Shown: positions 23,019-30,992 of the stretch, piece after piece
Numbering within the stretch: position 1 is the stretch's first letter
Layout: each line of letters opens with the position of its first letter
From: JAFGCL01 sp964423835
GTDB taxonomy: Bacteria; Chloroflexota; Dehalococcoidia; UBA2247; RBG-13-53-26
DNA: 50,262 nucleotides
Reading direction: 5' to 3'
Assembly (NCBI GenBank): GCA_964423835.1
Contig: CAYRGJ010000024.1
Span: 1-50,262, forward strand
Translations under genes and position numbers: made by a program
Notes under the pieces: generated by a model
What the model was told of the DNA's origin: nothing
Seen by the model: only the letters and a program-made list of their open reading frames with translations
The model's database searches: none

Positions 23019-24337
23019 TGGAGGGACCTAAGGAGAAGACCACGGCCCGCAAATCAACGGAGACGGCCAAGAAGGTCCGCCCCATGGTCAAGGGACTGTC
23101 ACAGAGGGCTCACGAGGCCGGGGCCAAAGGATCCCCGGTAGCCTACATGTTCGTGGCCTCTGGCTACGATGACATTCTGACGGCCATGGACATCGCCGTA
23201 GTGGGGACCGAGAACTACGCTGGGGTGTGCGCGGCCAAGAGGGATGCCGAGCGGTTCATCTCCAAGGCTGAAGCCGAGGGATACTCTCGGCACCTTTGCA
23301 CGTATGCCACCTGCGGCCTGGGCTTCGACTGCATGCGGCGCGAACTCGGGGGAGTGCCGCCGCAGGCGCCCGACGGCGGCATGGAGTATCCCACAGTGTT
23401 GCTGGGCACCGGTCAGATGAGGTGCGACCCTCGGTATCTGTGGTATCAGGCAGTTCAGCGCTACGTCAGCGCGCCGCTGCACGTAGTGGGTTTGCTCGTT
23501 CCACCACTGTACTACACGCACGCGGATTTCCTGCAGCTCAGGGGATACTATCTGGAATACATCACGGCAGAGATGAGGGGTGTGGTCGAGTTCCTGGAGC
23601 GAACTACGGGCCGCCGATTGAACTTGGACCGATTGAGCCAGGTCGTCGATCTGAGTGAGCGCACCATCAAGCTCTGGTACGACGCCTATCAGCTGCGCAA
23701 AGCCATACCGGCACCCATGCCCACCCAAGACGCCCTGAACACCATGTTCCCGGGCTTCAACATGATGGGTACCCAGGAGGCCTACCATTTCTACCAGGAA
23801 CTGTATGACGAGATAGCGTACCGAGTGAAGCACGGTATTGGCACTATTCCCGATGAGAAGTACCGCCTGCTCTGGGGGATCAGCCTCCCTCCCTGGCATG
23901 CCCTCGACATCTTCAACTACTTCGAGAGCCGGGGGGCGGTGTTTCCCATCGAGGTGACCTATCACCCGCAGCGACCGGTGGACATACCTGCTAATGTCAC
24001 GGACCCCATAGAGCGGCTGGCCTGGAGATACTGGGACCTGATGACCATGAACTATGAAAGGGCTCAGGCGCGCCGCGTTACCGATCCCTGGGCGGCCTGG
24101 TACCTTGAGCTGATCGAGGAGTACAAGCTTGATGGTGTGGTTCTGCACCAGGCCAAGACCTGCCGCACTGTACACACCGGCCAGATACATCAGATCAACC
24201 TGCTCAGGAAGCACACGGACAAGCCAGTGCTGCTGCTCGAGGGCGACATCATAGACGCCACGGCGTACAACGAGGCGGAGACAATGGACCGGATAGATGC
24301 CTTCATTGAAATGCTCGAGGAGCGCGCAAGACGGTAG
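23018..24337 (+). CDS. 2-hydroxyacyl-CoA dehydratase / benzoyl-CoA reductase-type subunit 2
   Basis: 439 residues from ATG 23018 (TGATG overlap with subunit 1); a GTG at 23015 is equally possible and GGGGGAGG precedes both. It is the larger partner, of HgdA/HadC/BcrB type. Candidate cluster cysteines are Cys94/Cys99 ('LCTYATCG'), Cys136 ('MRCDPRY') and Cys382 ('AKTCRTVHTGQ'). A basic, variable N-terminal about 30 residues precedes the fold. Together with subunit 1 it should form the heterodimer carrying one or two [4Fe-4S] clusters. Its gene is followed after 12 bases by a ferredoxin, suggesting that electrons from the 2-oxoacid:ferredoxin oxidoreductase reach this enzyme. Confidence 0.85.
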   Translation: MEGPKEKTTARKSTETAKKVRPMVKGLSQRAHEAGAKGSPVAYMFVASGYDDILTAMDIAVVGTENYAGVCAAKRDAERFISKAEAEGYSRHLCTYATCGLGFDCMRRELGGVPPQAPDGGMEYPTVLLGTGQMRCDPRYLWYQAVQRYVSAPLHVVGLLVPPLYYTHADFLQLRGYYLEYITAEMRGVVEFLERTTGRRLNLDRLSQVVDLSERTIKLWYDAYQLRKAIPAPMPTQDALNTMFPGFNMMGTQEAYHFYQELYDEIAYRVKHGIGTIPDEKYRLLWGISLPPWHALDIFNYFESRGAVFPIEVTYHPQRPVDIPANVTDPIERLAWRYWDLMTMNYERAQARRVTDPWAAWYLELIEEYKLDGVVLHQAKTCRTVHTGQIHQINLLRKHTDKPVLLLEGDIIDATAYNEAETMDRIDAFIEMLEERARR

Positions 24338-24349
24338 GAGGACAGACGA

Positions 24350-24580
24350 ATGGCCAAGGGAGAGATCGTCATAAGCGAGGCCTATTGCTGCGGGTGTGGC
24401 CTGTGCCGCAAGTTCTGCGGCCACAACTGCATAACCATGCCCGGGGACAGATTCAATCCTCAGGGATACGTCTTGCCGGCATTCTCTGACCCCGAGAGGT
24501 GCAATGGATGCGGCATATGCGGCTGGATGTGCCCTCATGCGGCGATCGAGGTGTACAAATACGTCGAGAGCTCGGCATAG
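24350..24580 (+). CDS. 2x[4Fe-4S] ferredoxin (KorD/VorD-like delta subunit)
   Basis: 76 residues. Two perfect clusters: Cys13, 16, 19, 23 and Cys51, 54, 57, 61, each C-x2-C-x2-C-x3-C. Neither fourth Cys is followed by the usual Pro in cluster 1 ('CGHN'), while cluster 2 has 'CPHAAIEV'. The layout and position just before the alpha subunit match the delta subunit of 2-oxoacid:ferredoxin oxidoreductases, which passes electrons to soluble ferredoxin. It could equally be the electron donor to the dehydratase pair encoded just upstream. It acts in the cytoplasm. 'aggaggacagacg' gives a clear ribosome-binding site. Confidence 0.88.
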   Translation: MAKGEIVISEAYCCGCGLCRKFCGHNCITMPGDRFNPQGYVLPAFSDPERCNGCGICGWMCPHAAIEVYKYVESSA

Positions 24581-24628
24581 GCCCCTCGGCAGGGGATCTG
24601 GTTTGACAAGGACGGAAGGGGGGTTCAG

Positions 24629-25720
24629 GTGCAGGACAGGGTGCTGATCCAGGGAAACGAAGCAGTGGGTTGGGGGGCTCTGGCCGCGGGCTGCGACGGC
24701 TTCTTCGGCTACCCCATAACGCCTCAGAACGAGATCACCGAGTTCTTCGCCAGGGAGATGCCCAAGCGGGGCAAGGTTTTCGTGCAGTCTGAGTCAGAGT
24801 TGGGGTCTATCATGATGCTGTACGGAGGCGCAGGCGCGGGCTTCAGGGTCATGACCTCAACGTCCAGCCCCGGGTGGGGGCTGATGCAGGAGGGGATGTC
24901 CAACCTGGCGGCGGCAGAGTTGCCGTGCGTTGTCGTCCTGGTGCAGCGAGGGGGCCCGGGACAGGGGAGCATCAGGCATGCGCAGATGGACTACCGAAGC
25001 GCGACGCGGGGTGGGGGAGGAGGTGGTTACCGCAACATAGTGCTGGCGCCGGCCTCCGCGCAGGAGGCGCACGACCTGGTGCAACTGGCCTTTCACCTGG
25101 CAGACAAGTACTGCAATCCCGTGGTGCTGCTTACCGATGGGATCCTCGGCCAGACAGTCGAGACCGTCGAACTGAACCCCATGGACTTCGGTCCGCTTCC
25201 GGAGAAGGACTGGGCAGCGAGGGGAACGGACAGGCAGAAGGATGGGCGGAAGCGCTACGTACACTCGTCTCCTGCCGCGGTTCCGTCAAGGGTGTGCGAA
25301 GAGTACATACCGTACCTGGCGCACCTCAATGAGAAGTACCGTGAAGCAGAGAGGACCGAAGTCAGATACGAAGGCTATCGCCTGGAGGGAGCCAGACTGG
25401 CGCTGGTGGCGTTTGGATACGTGTCCCGCGTATGCATGGAGGCCGTGGATCGGGCCAGAGCTGAGGGGAGGGAGGTGGGTCTTATCCGCCCCATTACCCT
25501 GTGGCCCTTTCCGTACCGGCCCGTCAAGGACGCGGCGTCCGCGGGATGCCGGCTTCTGGTGGTAGAAGACAACCTGGGTCAGATGGAAGAGGATGTGAGA
25601 CTGGCGGTTGGGGGCCTCGCCGAGATCCGTACCCTGGGCATGCTGGACCGACACCTGCAGGGAGACGGCGGGATGATACTTCCCGGCCGGGTTCTCGAGG
25701 AGATCAGGAGACTAACATGA
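24629..25720 (+). CDS. 2-oxoacid:ferredoxin oxidoreductase, alpha subunit
   Basis: 363 residues from GTG 24629 (AAGGGGGG upstream). It has the pyrimidine-binding domain of the OFOR superfamily: 'GCDGFFGYPITPQNEITEFFA' near residue 28 (the YPITP motif), 'VQSESELGSIMMLYGGAGAG' and 'TSTSSPGWGLMQEGMS' near 50-90. A transketolase C-terminal-like domain ('ARLALVAFGYVSRVCMEAV...GLIRPITLWPFP') follows. With the beta and gamma subunits it oxidises a 2-oxoacid with CoA to acyl-CoA, CO2 and reduced ferredoxin. Gene order delta-alpha-beta-gamma resembles Kor/Vor operons. The specificity (2-oxoglutarate, branched 2-oxoacid, aryl-pyruvate) is not clear. Its stop overlaps the beta start (ATGA). Confidence 0.9.
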   Translation: MQDRVLIQGNEAVGWGALAAGCDGFFGYPITPQNEITEFFAREMPKRGKVFVQSESELGSIMMLYGGAGAGFRVMTSTSSPGWGLMQEGMSNLAAAELPCVVVLVQRGGPGQGSIRHAQMDYRSATRGGGGGGYRNIVLAPASAQEAHDLVQLAFHLADKYCNPVVLLTDGILGQTVETVELNPMDFGPLPEKDWAARGTDRQKDGRKRYVHSSPAAVPSRVCEEYIPYLAHLNEKYREAERTEVRYEGYRLEGARLALVAFGYVSRVCMEAVDRARAEGREVGLIRPITLWPFPYRPVKDAASAGCRLLVVEDNLGQMEEDVRLAVGGLAEIRTLGMLDRHLQGDGGMILPGRVLEEIRRLT

Positions 25721-26481
25721 GTGAACTGTCAGGCATGCGGAAGGTCAGAGTAGCCGGACCGGGAAAGCTGCTGGGGCTGCCACTCTACGGGTGCCCGGGA
25801 TGCCACCACCCTCTGGTAGTGCGGATTCTGGCGGACCTGTTGGAGGAGATGAAACTGGGCGGCATAGCCATCCATGTACCCGGTGTGGGCTGCATCGGCA
25901 CCGGCTTGGGGCTTGGCGTGGACGTAGTGCACGGCACACATGGCGGAGCGCCGGACATAGCCACCGCCATCAAGCGGCTCTCCCCTGGTTCGTTTGTGTT
26001 CACGGTCCAAGGGGATGGCGACTGCGTGGCCATCGGTGCCGGCGCCCTTGTGGGCGCCCTGAGCAGGGCGGAGAAGATCACCATCGTCATGTTGAACAAC
26101 ACCCTCTACGGGACCACCAGCGGCCAGCTGTCGCCTACCACTCTGATAGGGCAGAAAACCACCACCACACCTGACGGTCGCACCGGGGATAATGAGGGGT
26201 ACCCCATTCATGCCGCCGAGATGGTCGCCGGTTTCAGGGGCGTGGCCTACAGTGCCCGGGGCGCGCTCAACACCCCGGCCAACTATCAGCGTACCAGGAA
26301 GTACCTGAAGGCCGCCTTCCAGAAGCAGTTGGATGGCGCCGGCCTGAGCTTCGTGGAGGTGTTGTCAGCCTGCCCTGCCAACTGGCACCTGTCGCCGGTG
26401 GAGGCTCTGGAGTGGGTTGAGACCAGGATGATACCGGAGTTCCCTCTGGGCGAATTCAAGAACGTGGAGCGGGCTGGATGA
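25717..26481 (+). CDS. 2-oxoacid:ferredoxin oxidoreductase, beta (ThDP) subunit
   Basis: 254 residues from ATG 25717, overlapping the alpha stop by four bases; the longer upstream frame is alpha read out of phase. The thiamine-diphosphate/Mg motif is 'GDGDCVAIGAGALVGAL' followed by 'MLNNTLYGTTSGQLSPTT' at about residues 102-140 (GDGD-x25-NN). N-terminal 'YGCPGCHHPLV' carries the CxGC pair typical of this subunit, and 'VPGVGCIG' a further Cys. No fused ferredoxin domain. It performs decarboxylation of the 2-oxoacid. Strongly coupled with alpha and, 10 bases downstream, with gamma. Confidence 0.9.
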   Translation: MSELSGMRKVRVAGPGKLLGLPLYGCPGCHHPLVVRILADLLEEMKLGGIAIHVPGVGCIGTGLGLGVDVVHGTHGGAPDIATAIKRLSPGSFVFTVQGDGDCVAIGAGALVGALSRAEKITIVMLNNTLYGTTSGQLSPTTLIGQKTTTTPDGRTGDNEGYPIHAAEMVAGFRGVAYSARGALNTPANYQRTRKYLKAAFQKQLDGAGLSFVEVLSACPANWHLSPVEALEWVETRMIPEFPLGEFKNVERAG

Positions 26482-26491
26482 AGGAGGTCAT

Positions 26492-27076
26492 ATGCAGGAG
26501 AGCACCGCATCCAGGGTCGATCTGATAGTCGCCGGCCTGGGTGGCATGGGAGTATTGGTCGCCGGGAGGCTCCTGGCCAATGCGGCGCTGCCGCACTACC
26601 GGCACATATCATGGGTGCCCTCATATGGACATCAGCGTCGGGCCGGCTCATCGGAGTGCACCACCATACTCTCGCAACAGAGGATTGCCTCTCCCATTCT
26701 GGACTGGGCAGCCACGGTGATACTGCTGGACGGCTCGCAGTTGAAGCTCTACGAAAGCCGTGTGAGCCCGGGAGGGCTCATGCTGGTGGAGAGTGCTGGG
26801 CTGAAGGACAAACCGGACCGGACAGACTTCAGAGTGATGCCCGTATCAGGACTGGAGATAGCCATGAGAATGGGCGGAGTGGTGGTAAACAACCTGATCA
26901 TGCTTGGTGTGTACATCGAGATGGTGAAGCCTCTTCCGCCTGAGGCGATAGAAATGCGGCTGGAGAGCCAATACGGCAACAACCGGCCCCTGCTCGACCG
27001 CAACCTCAAGGCACTCCGGACGGGTCTTGAACTGGGCAGGACCCTGTCAGTCGGGCCGCGGGAGCGCGAAAGGTGA
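26492..27076 (+). CDS. 2-oxoacid:ferredoxin oxidoreductase, gamma subunit
   Basis: 194 residues. 'LIVAGLGGMGVLVAGRLLANAAL' at 11-33 is the GxGGxG motif of the OFOR gamma domain (CoA-binding); 'WVPSYGHQRRAGSSECTTILS' and 'SPGGLMLVESAG' complete the family pattern. The start is ATG 26492 with 'aaggaggtcat' in front. Its stop overlaps the next gene by four bases (GTGA). With delta, alpha and beta it gives a complete four-subunit 2-oxoacid oxidoreductase in this operon. Confidence 0.88.
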   Translation: MQESTASRVDLIVAGLGGMGVLVAGRLLANAALPHYRHISWVPSYGHQRRAGSSECTTILSQQRIASPILDWAATVILLDGSQLKLYESRVSPGGLMLVESAGLKDKPDRTDFRVMPVSGLEIAMRMGGVVVNNLIMLGVYIEMVKPLPPEAIEMRLESQYGNNRPLLDRNLKALRTGLELGRTLSVGPRERER

Positions 27077-28101
27077 AGTATCGCATCGTTAACGTGGCCT
27101 ACATGCCCGACGCCCCGGTGCCCGACTATGGCCAGATGCTGCGTCAGTCCGGCTTCGACGTCGAATACACCAAGACCACCTGCACCACCGAAAGCGAGAT
27201 CATCGCTGCCTGCGCTCAGGCTGACGCCGTAATAGGAGCAGCCACGTACCAGAGATTCTCCAGGGAGGTCATAGAGTCGCTGGCCAGATGCCGTTTGATT
27301 GTCAGCATCGGCATTGGCTACGACAACCTCGACCTGACGGCAGCCACTGAGTTCGGCGTGCTGACGGCCAATATCCCGGACTACTGCCTGGAAGAGATGT
27401 CTGACCACGCCATGGCGCTCATCCTGGCGTCAACGCGGAAGCTGACCACCCTCAACAGCATGGTCAAGAGAGAGGGCTGGACGACGGATCCAGATCCGAA
27501 CGCCATGCGCCACGTTTGGCCGGCCATGACGCACCTGCGTGGACAGACGCTGGGGCTGGTGGGACTGGGCAGAATAGCCCAAGCCCTGCTCTCCAAGGCC
27601 AAAGGATTCGGCATGCGCTTGATCGCCTGTGATCCTTACGTGGATGGCTCTGCCATGACCCGGCTGGGGGTAGAGAAGGTAGACCTGGACCGACTGCTGG
27701 AAGAGTCGGACGTAATCTCGTTGCATGCGCCGCTGACGCCGCAGACCGCCGGCATGTTTGGGCCCAGGGAGTTCGCTAGAATGAAGCCCACAGCGCTCCT
27801 GATAAACACGGCCAGGGGCGGCCTCATCGACCACGCGGCCCTGTATCAAGCGCTCGTCGAAGGGAAGCTGGCCGGGGCAGCCATTGATGTGGTTGACACG
27901 CTGCCGATCATGCCGAATGACCCTCTTCTGATGATGGAGAATGTGATAGTCACGCCCCACTCGGCGCACGCATCGGTATCATCCATGATGACGCTCCTGA
28001 ACCGCCCGGGCGAAGAGATAGCCAGGGTGCTCAGGGGCGAATGGCCCATTGGACTATTGAACCCGGCCGCCAAGAAGAAGTACCGCGAAAGGTGGGGATA
28101 G
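27073..28101 (+). CDS. D-isomer-specific 2-hydroxyacid dehydrogenase family protein
   Basis: 342 residues from GTG 27073, overlapping the gamma stop. Rossmann motif 'LGLVGLGRIAQALLSKAKGFGM' near 160, 'INTARGGLIDHAAL' with the substrate Arg near 245, and 'TPHSAH' with catalytic His296. The catalytic Glu that normally stands before the Pro in the 'DVF-x2-EP' box is replaced by Leu277 in 'DVVDTLPIMP'. The fold and NAD site look complete, but the His-Glu relay is not. In Had/Fld pathways the matching enzyme reduces a 2-oxoacid to the (R)-2-hydroxyacid, exactly the step needed between the KOR substrate and the CoA-transferase. Alternatives are a phosphoglycerate-dehydrogenase-like or CtBP-like sensor role. 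Confidence 0.82.
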   Translation: MKYRIVNVAYMPDAPVPDYGQMLRQSGFDVEYTKTTCTTESEIIAACAQADAVIGAATYQRFSREVIESLARCRLIVSIGIGYDNLDLTAATEFGVLTANIPDYCLEEMSDHAMALILASTRKLTTLNSMVKREGWTTDPDPNAMRHVWPAMTHLRGQTLGLVGLGRIAQALLSKAKGFGMRLIACDPYVDGSAMTRLGVEKVDLDRLLEESDVISLHAPLTPQTAGMFGPREFARMKPTALLINTARGGLIDHAALYQALVEGKLAGAAIDVVDTLPIMPNDPLLMMENVIVTPHSAHASVSSMMTLLNRPGEEIARVLRGEWPIGLLNPAAKKKYRERWG

Positions 28102-28136
28102 GGTATCTGGTGGTGACGAGGGCAGAGAGGATTTCG

Positions 28137-29153
28137 ATGAGATCCGGGTGCAAGGTGGCAGCTGAGCCACTGGGGCGGTCGAAGGACCTCAGCGTGGATG
28201 AGCTCGATCTGGCCATCATTACTTACCTGCAGCCGGACGGGCGTGCCACTTTGAGCGAGATGGCCCAGGCATTGGGCGTCCATAGAAACACCGTGAAATG
28301 CAGGCTCGGTCGGCTTCTGGACAAGAGGATGCTGGTTGGCGGCCTGCTCATTGACCCGGTTGCCCTTGGTTATCTCGCCCCCACGACGATAGGACTCAGG
28401 GTTTCACCAAGTCAGGTCAACGCGGTGTCAGATCGGCTGGCCGCACTTCCACACATCCAGTGGGTCCACTTGTGTCAGGGTACATATGACATCACAGTAA
28501 CAGGGGCCCGATTTCGCAGTGACGGTGAGCTCTACTCGTTTGTCACAGAGGAGCTGGGACATATACCCGGAATCACCTTCATCGACACCATGAGGAGCAC
28601 GGGTATCGAGGCCCCACAGTTGGATGGACTGTTGGGCCAGCCAGCACCAGCCTGGTCAGCCTCGCATGACACGGTTTCTGGGCCAAACCAACTGGACGAC
28701 CAAGAACTGGCCCTCATCAGGGAGCTGGAACGGGATGTAAGGCAGACGGTCGTTGCCCTGGCACAGGCCCTCGGCAGTGATCGCAATACTGTGGCCGAGA
28801 GGTTGGGGCGACTCCTCCGCAAAGGCATCGTCAGACCGGTCATGATACCAGATTCGAAGGTGTTGGGGTATCCGATAACAGTGGTCATGGGCACGTCTGT
28901 CCTGCCAGGACAGCTTCATGACGTCCGGGACGAGTTGAGGCGTCTGGACAGTCTCCAATACCTGATCACTTGCATGGGGCGCTACAACATCATGGCGTGG
29001 TTGAGGTTTCGCGATTGTGATGAATGGAGCGATATGGTGAGGACGAGGTTGGCTGGCATTAGCGGCATAAAGGAAGTCGCCGCTTCAGTGATACTCAAGG
29101 AGGTCAAGGGACCTTTCCGGTTCGCGACTTCGCCAGGAGGCGTGAATGGCTAG
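28137..29153 (+). CDS. Double Lrp/AsnC-type transcription regulator
   Basis: 338 residues from ATG 28137 ('gagagg' upstream; the frame is open before but not conserved). It is two full AsnC units in tandem. HTH 1 is at about 22-75 ('DELDLAIITYLQPDGRATLSEMAQALGVHRNTV') with its ligand-binding RAM-like domain to about 165. HTH 2 is at about 195-245 ('DDQELALIRELERDVRQTVVALAQALGSDRNTV') with a second RAM-like domain to the end. Lrp-type proteins sense amino acids or their derivatives. It lies within the operon, after the oxidoreductases, so it probably regulates this locus, perhaps through the repeats in 20311-20366. The double form acts as a built-in dimer; the paired domains have clearly diverged. 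Confidence 0.8.
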   Translation: MRSGCKVAAEPLGRSKDLSVDELDLAIITYLQPDGRATLSEMAQALGVHRNTVKCRLGRLLDKRMLVGGLLIDPVALGYLAPTTIGLRVSPSQVNAVSDRLAALPHIQWVHLCQGTYDITVTGARFRSDGELYSFVTEELGHIPGITFIDTMRSTGIEAPQLDGLLGQPAPAWSASHDTVSGPNQLDDQELALIRELERDVRQTVVALAQALGSDRNTVAERLGRLLRKGIVRPVMIPDSKVLGYPITVVMGTSVLPGQLHDVRDELRRLDSLQYLITCMGRYNIMAWLRFRDCDEWSDMVRTRLAGISGIKEVAASVILKEVKGPFRFATSPGGVNG

Positions 29154-29246
29154 GAGCCGAATGCTCTGCGCCAGCGGGCGGCTGCCGGCCGTGGCACTGG
29201 CACGGCGGGCCGTGCAACAGCCTGCAGGGGCAGAAGGAGCGTGACT

Positions 29247-30794
29247 ATGTCAATGGCAGCCCGGCGGATGACCCTCGTCTCGGCCGTAGAGAAGAACGCC
29301 GCCATCAACGGACACAGGGTAGCTGTGGTGTGTCGAGAAGTCCCTTTCACGTATTCCGATGTGAAATCGAATTCAGACCACCTTGCCATGGCCCTCGGGC
29401 AGAGGGGCGTCACGAAGGCGACCCGGGTGGCCGTGCTGATGCGGAATTGTCACCGCTACGTCGAGGTCTTCCTGGGGCTTTCGAAGCTTGGGGCAGTAAT
29501 GGTGCCCCTGAACTGGCGTCTGCAGGCTTCCGAGCTCCTCTATGTTCTCCGGGACTCCGATTCCAGCTTACTCATCCATGCAGGCGATTTTGACGAGACA
29601 ATTGGGATGTTGCGGGCCCAACTCGATTCCCAGGTGTCGATTCTGAACCTGGCGGATATTGGGCTTGAGTCTGGTGTGGACGGCGCCAAGAGCTCTGGCG
29701 TCCCGGCCAACGTCGGGGACGACGATATCGCCGTACAGATGTATACCGCGGCCTTCGGAGGTCGCCCCAGAGGCGCCCAGGTCAGCCACGGAGGGTACAT
29801 GGCTGAGGCAGCCGCCGTGTGCATGGCCTTGTCCATTGCCGAAGGCGGATCTACCCTGGTCACAGTGCCGCTCTTTCACACGTACGGACTTGAGCTCTCA
29901 ATCGCGACCTTGGCCAGGGGCGGGAGGTGCGTTTTCGTCGAGCCCTTCGATGCTCAGAGAGCCCTGCGCAACATCGAGCGCGAGGCTGTCTCGGTCCTCT
30001 CTTGTGCCGCACCGCATTTCGCGGGACTGCTGGAAGAACTGCAGCGCAGTGGGGGAGATATCAGCTCGTTGAAGACCATAATTGGAGCCAGTGCCTCCAA
30101 GGAGGTGAGAGGGATCGTCAGATCCCGGGCGCCAGAAGTGCGGTTTGTGGACGCCATCTACGGACAGACGGAATGCGGGGCAATAGTGACCAGTTGCGAT
30201 ACCGAGGAGGCCGAAGCCACAGGTCATCACTGCGTGGGGCGGCCAACGGTCTTCCACGACGTCAGGGTCTTTGGGGAAGACGACACTGAACTCGTAGCCA
30301 GACAGGTAGGAGAGATCGTGGTGCGAGGGCCCAGGGTCATGGTCGGCTACTACAAGCTCCCCGAAATCAACCAGGAGTCGTTTCGCGGCGGCTGGCGCCA
30401 TACAGGGGACCTGGGCCTGTTTGACGAACTTGGCTACCTTCACTACGTGGGGCGCAAGAACGAGCTCATCAAGAGCGGCATGGAGAACGTGTACCCGGCC
30501 GAGGTTGAGGCGGTGCTGGCTGACCACCCTGCTGTGAAGGAGGTGGCCGTGATCGGGGTCCCGGATGAAGAATGGGACGAGGCTGTAACGGCGATCGTTG
30601 CGGTGAGGAAGGGTTGTTCGGTTAGTGCCGACGAGTTGATACAGTTCTGCAAACAGCACATGGCCAGCTACAAGAAACCCAAGAATGTGGCGTTCGTCGA
30701 TGAATTGCCCAGAGACGGTAATGGACAGATCGCGCGCCAGGAGATCAAGGACAGGTATGGCAAGATCTGGGGCTGTGGGGGCGGCAAGCGGTAG
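29247..30794 (+). CDS. AMP-dependent synthetase/ligase family protein with altered active site
   Basis: 515 residues from ATG 29247 (GGAG seven bases upstream; GTG 29241 is too close to it). The fold matches acyl-CoA synthetases: 'PLNWRLQASELLYVLRDS', 'AIYGQTECG', 'GEIVVRGPRVMVGYYKLPE', 'WRHTGDLGLFDELGYLHYVGRKNELIKSGMENVYPAEVE' are present in order. The phosphate loop, usually TSGTTGxPKG, is 'TAAFGGRPRG' (about 167-176), with Arg for Lys. The catalytic A10 Lys of 'GK' is Gln494 in 'DGNGQIARQE'. Adenylation may be weak or lost; a thioesterification-only or regulatory role is possible. Last gene of the rightward operon, 93 bases after the regulator. Confidence 0.82.
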   Translation: MSMAARRMTLVSAVEKNAAINGHRVAVVCREVPFTYSDVKSNSDHLAMALGQRGVTKATRVAVLMRNCHRYVEVFLGLSKLGAVMVPLNWRLQASELLYVLRDSDSSLLIHAGDFDETIGMLRAQLDSQVSILNLADIGLESGVDGAKSSGVPANVGDDDIAVQMYTAAFGGRPRGAQVSHGGYMAEAAAVCMALSIAEGGSTLVTVPLFHTYGLELSIATLARGGRCVFVEPFDAQRALRNIEREAVSVLSCAAPHFAGLLEELQRSGGDISSLKTIIGASASKEVRGIVRSRAPEVRFVDAIYGQTECGAIVTSCDTEEAEATGHHCVGRPTVFHDVRVFGEDDTELVARQVGEIVVRGPRVMVGYYKLPEINQESFRGGWRHTGDLGLFDELGYLHYVGRKNELIKSGMENVYPAEVEAVLADHPAVKEVAVIGVPDEEWDEAVTAIVAVRKGCSVSADELIQFCKQHMASYKKPKNVAFVDELPRDGNGQIARQEIKDRYGKIWGCGGGKR

Positions 30795-30851
30795 CAGGTC
30801 CCGTCCGACTGCGCGCCGATGACAAGGGCTCAGCACCATCCGGGAGCCCGC

Positions 30852-30870
30852 AGGCGGCTGCCGGCCGCCT
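30852..30870 (+). terminator. Hairpin after the CoA operon
   Basis: AGGCGGC (30852-30858) pairs with GCCGCCT (30864-30870) across a 5-base loop, 58 bases after the acyl-CoA-synthetase-like gene and before the promoter at 30909. It fits the end of the long operon, although the T-rich tail is weak. Confidence 0.45.
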
Positions 30871-30908
30871 CACTCTGTTAGAAACCCGTTAGAACTTCTA
30901 TCCACGTA

Positions 30909-30937
30909 TTGACAGGAGCCGGCTTTGGGCATATAAC
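30909..30937 (+). promoter_or_regulatory. Sigma-70-type promoter for the 30993 gene
   Basis: Perfect TTGACA (30909-30914), a 17-base spacer and TATAAC (30932-30937). The ATG lies about 55 bases downstream, showing that the membrane-protein gene has its own transcript. Confidence 0.75.
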
Positions 30938-30992
30938 CCTGCCTCTTGTAACCAGTGAAATCCTGGAGAGGCATCCGGAAGGCAGGTGACTC

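Noticed and set aside
21852..24337. Calling the two dehydratase-type subunits a benzoyl-CoA reductase (bcrCB)
   Set aside because: The ATPase subunits bcrA/bcrD and aromatic-pathway genes are absent; the class III CoA-transferase favours a 2-hydroxyacyl-CoA dehydratase. Left open rather than named.
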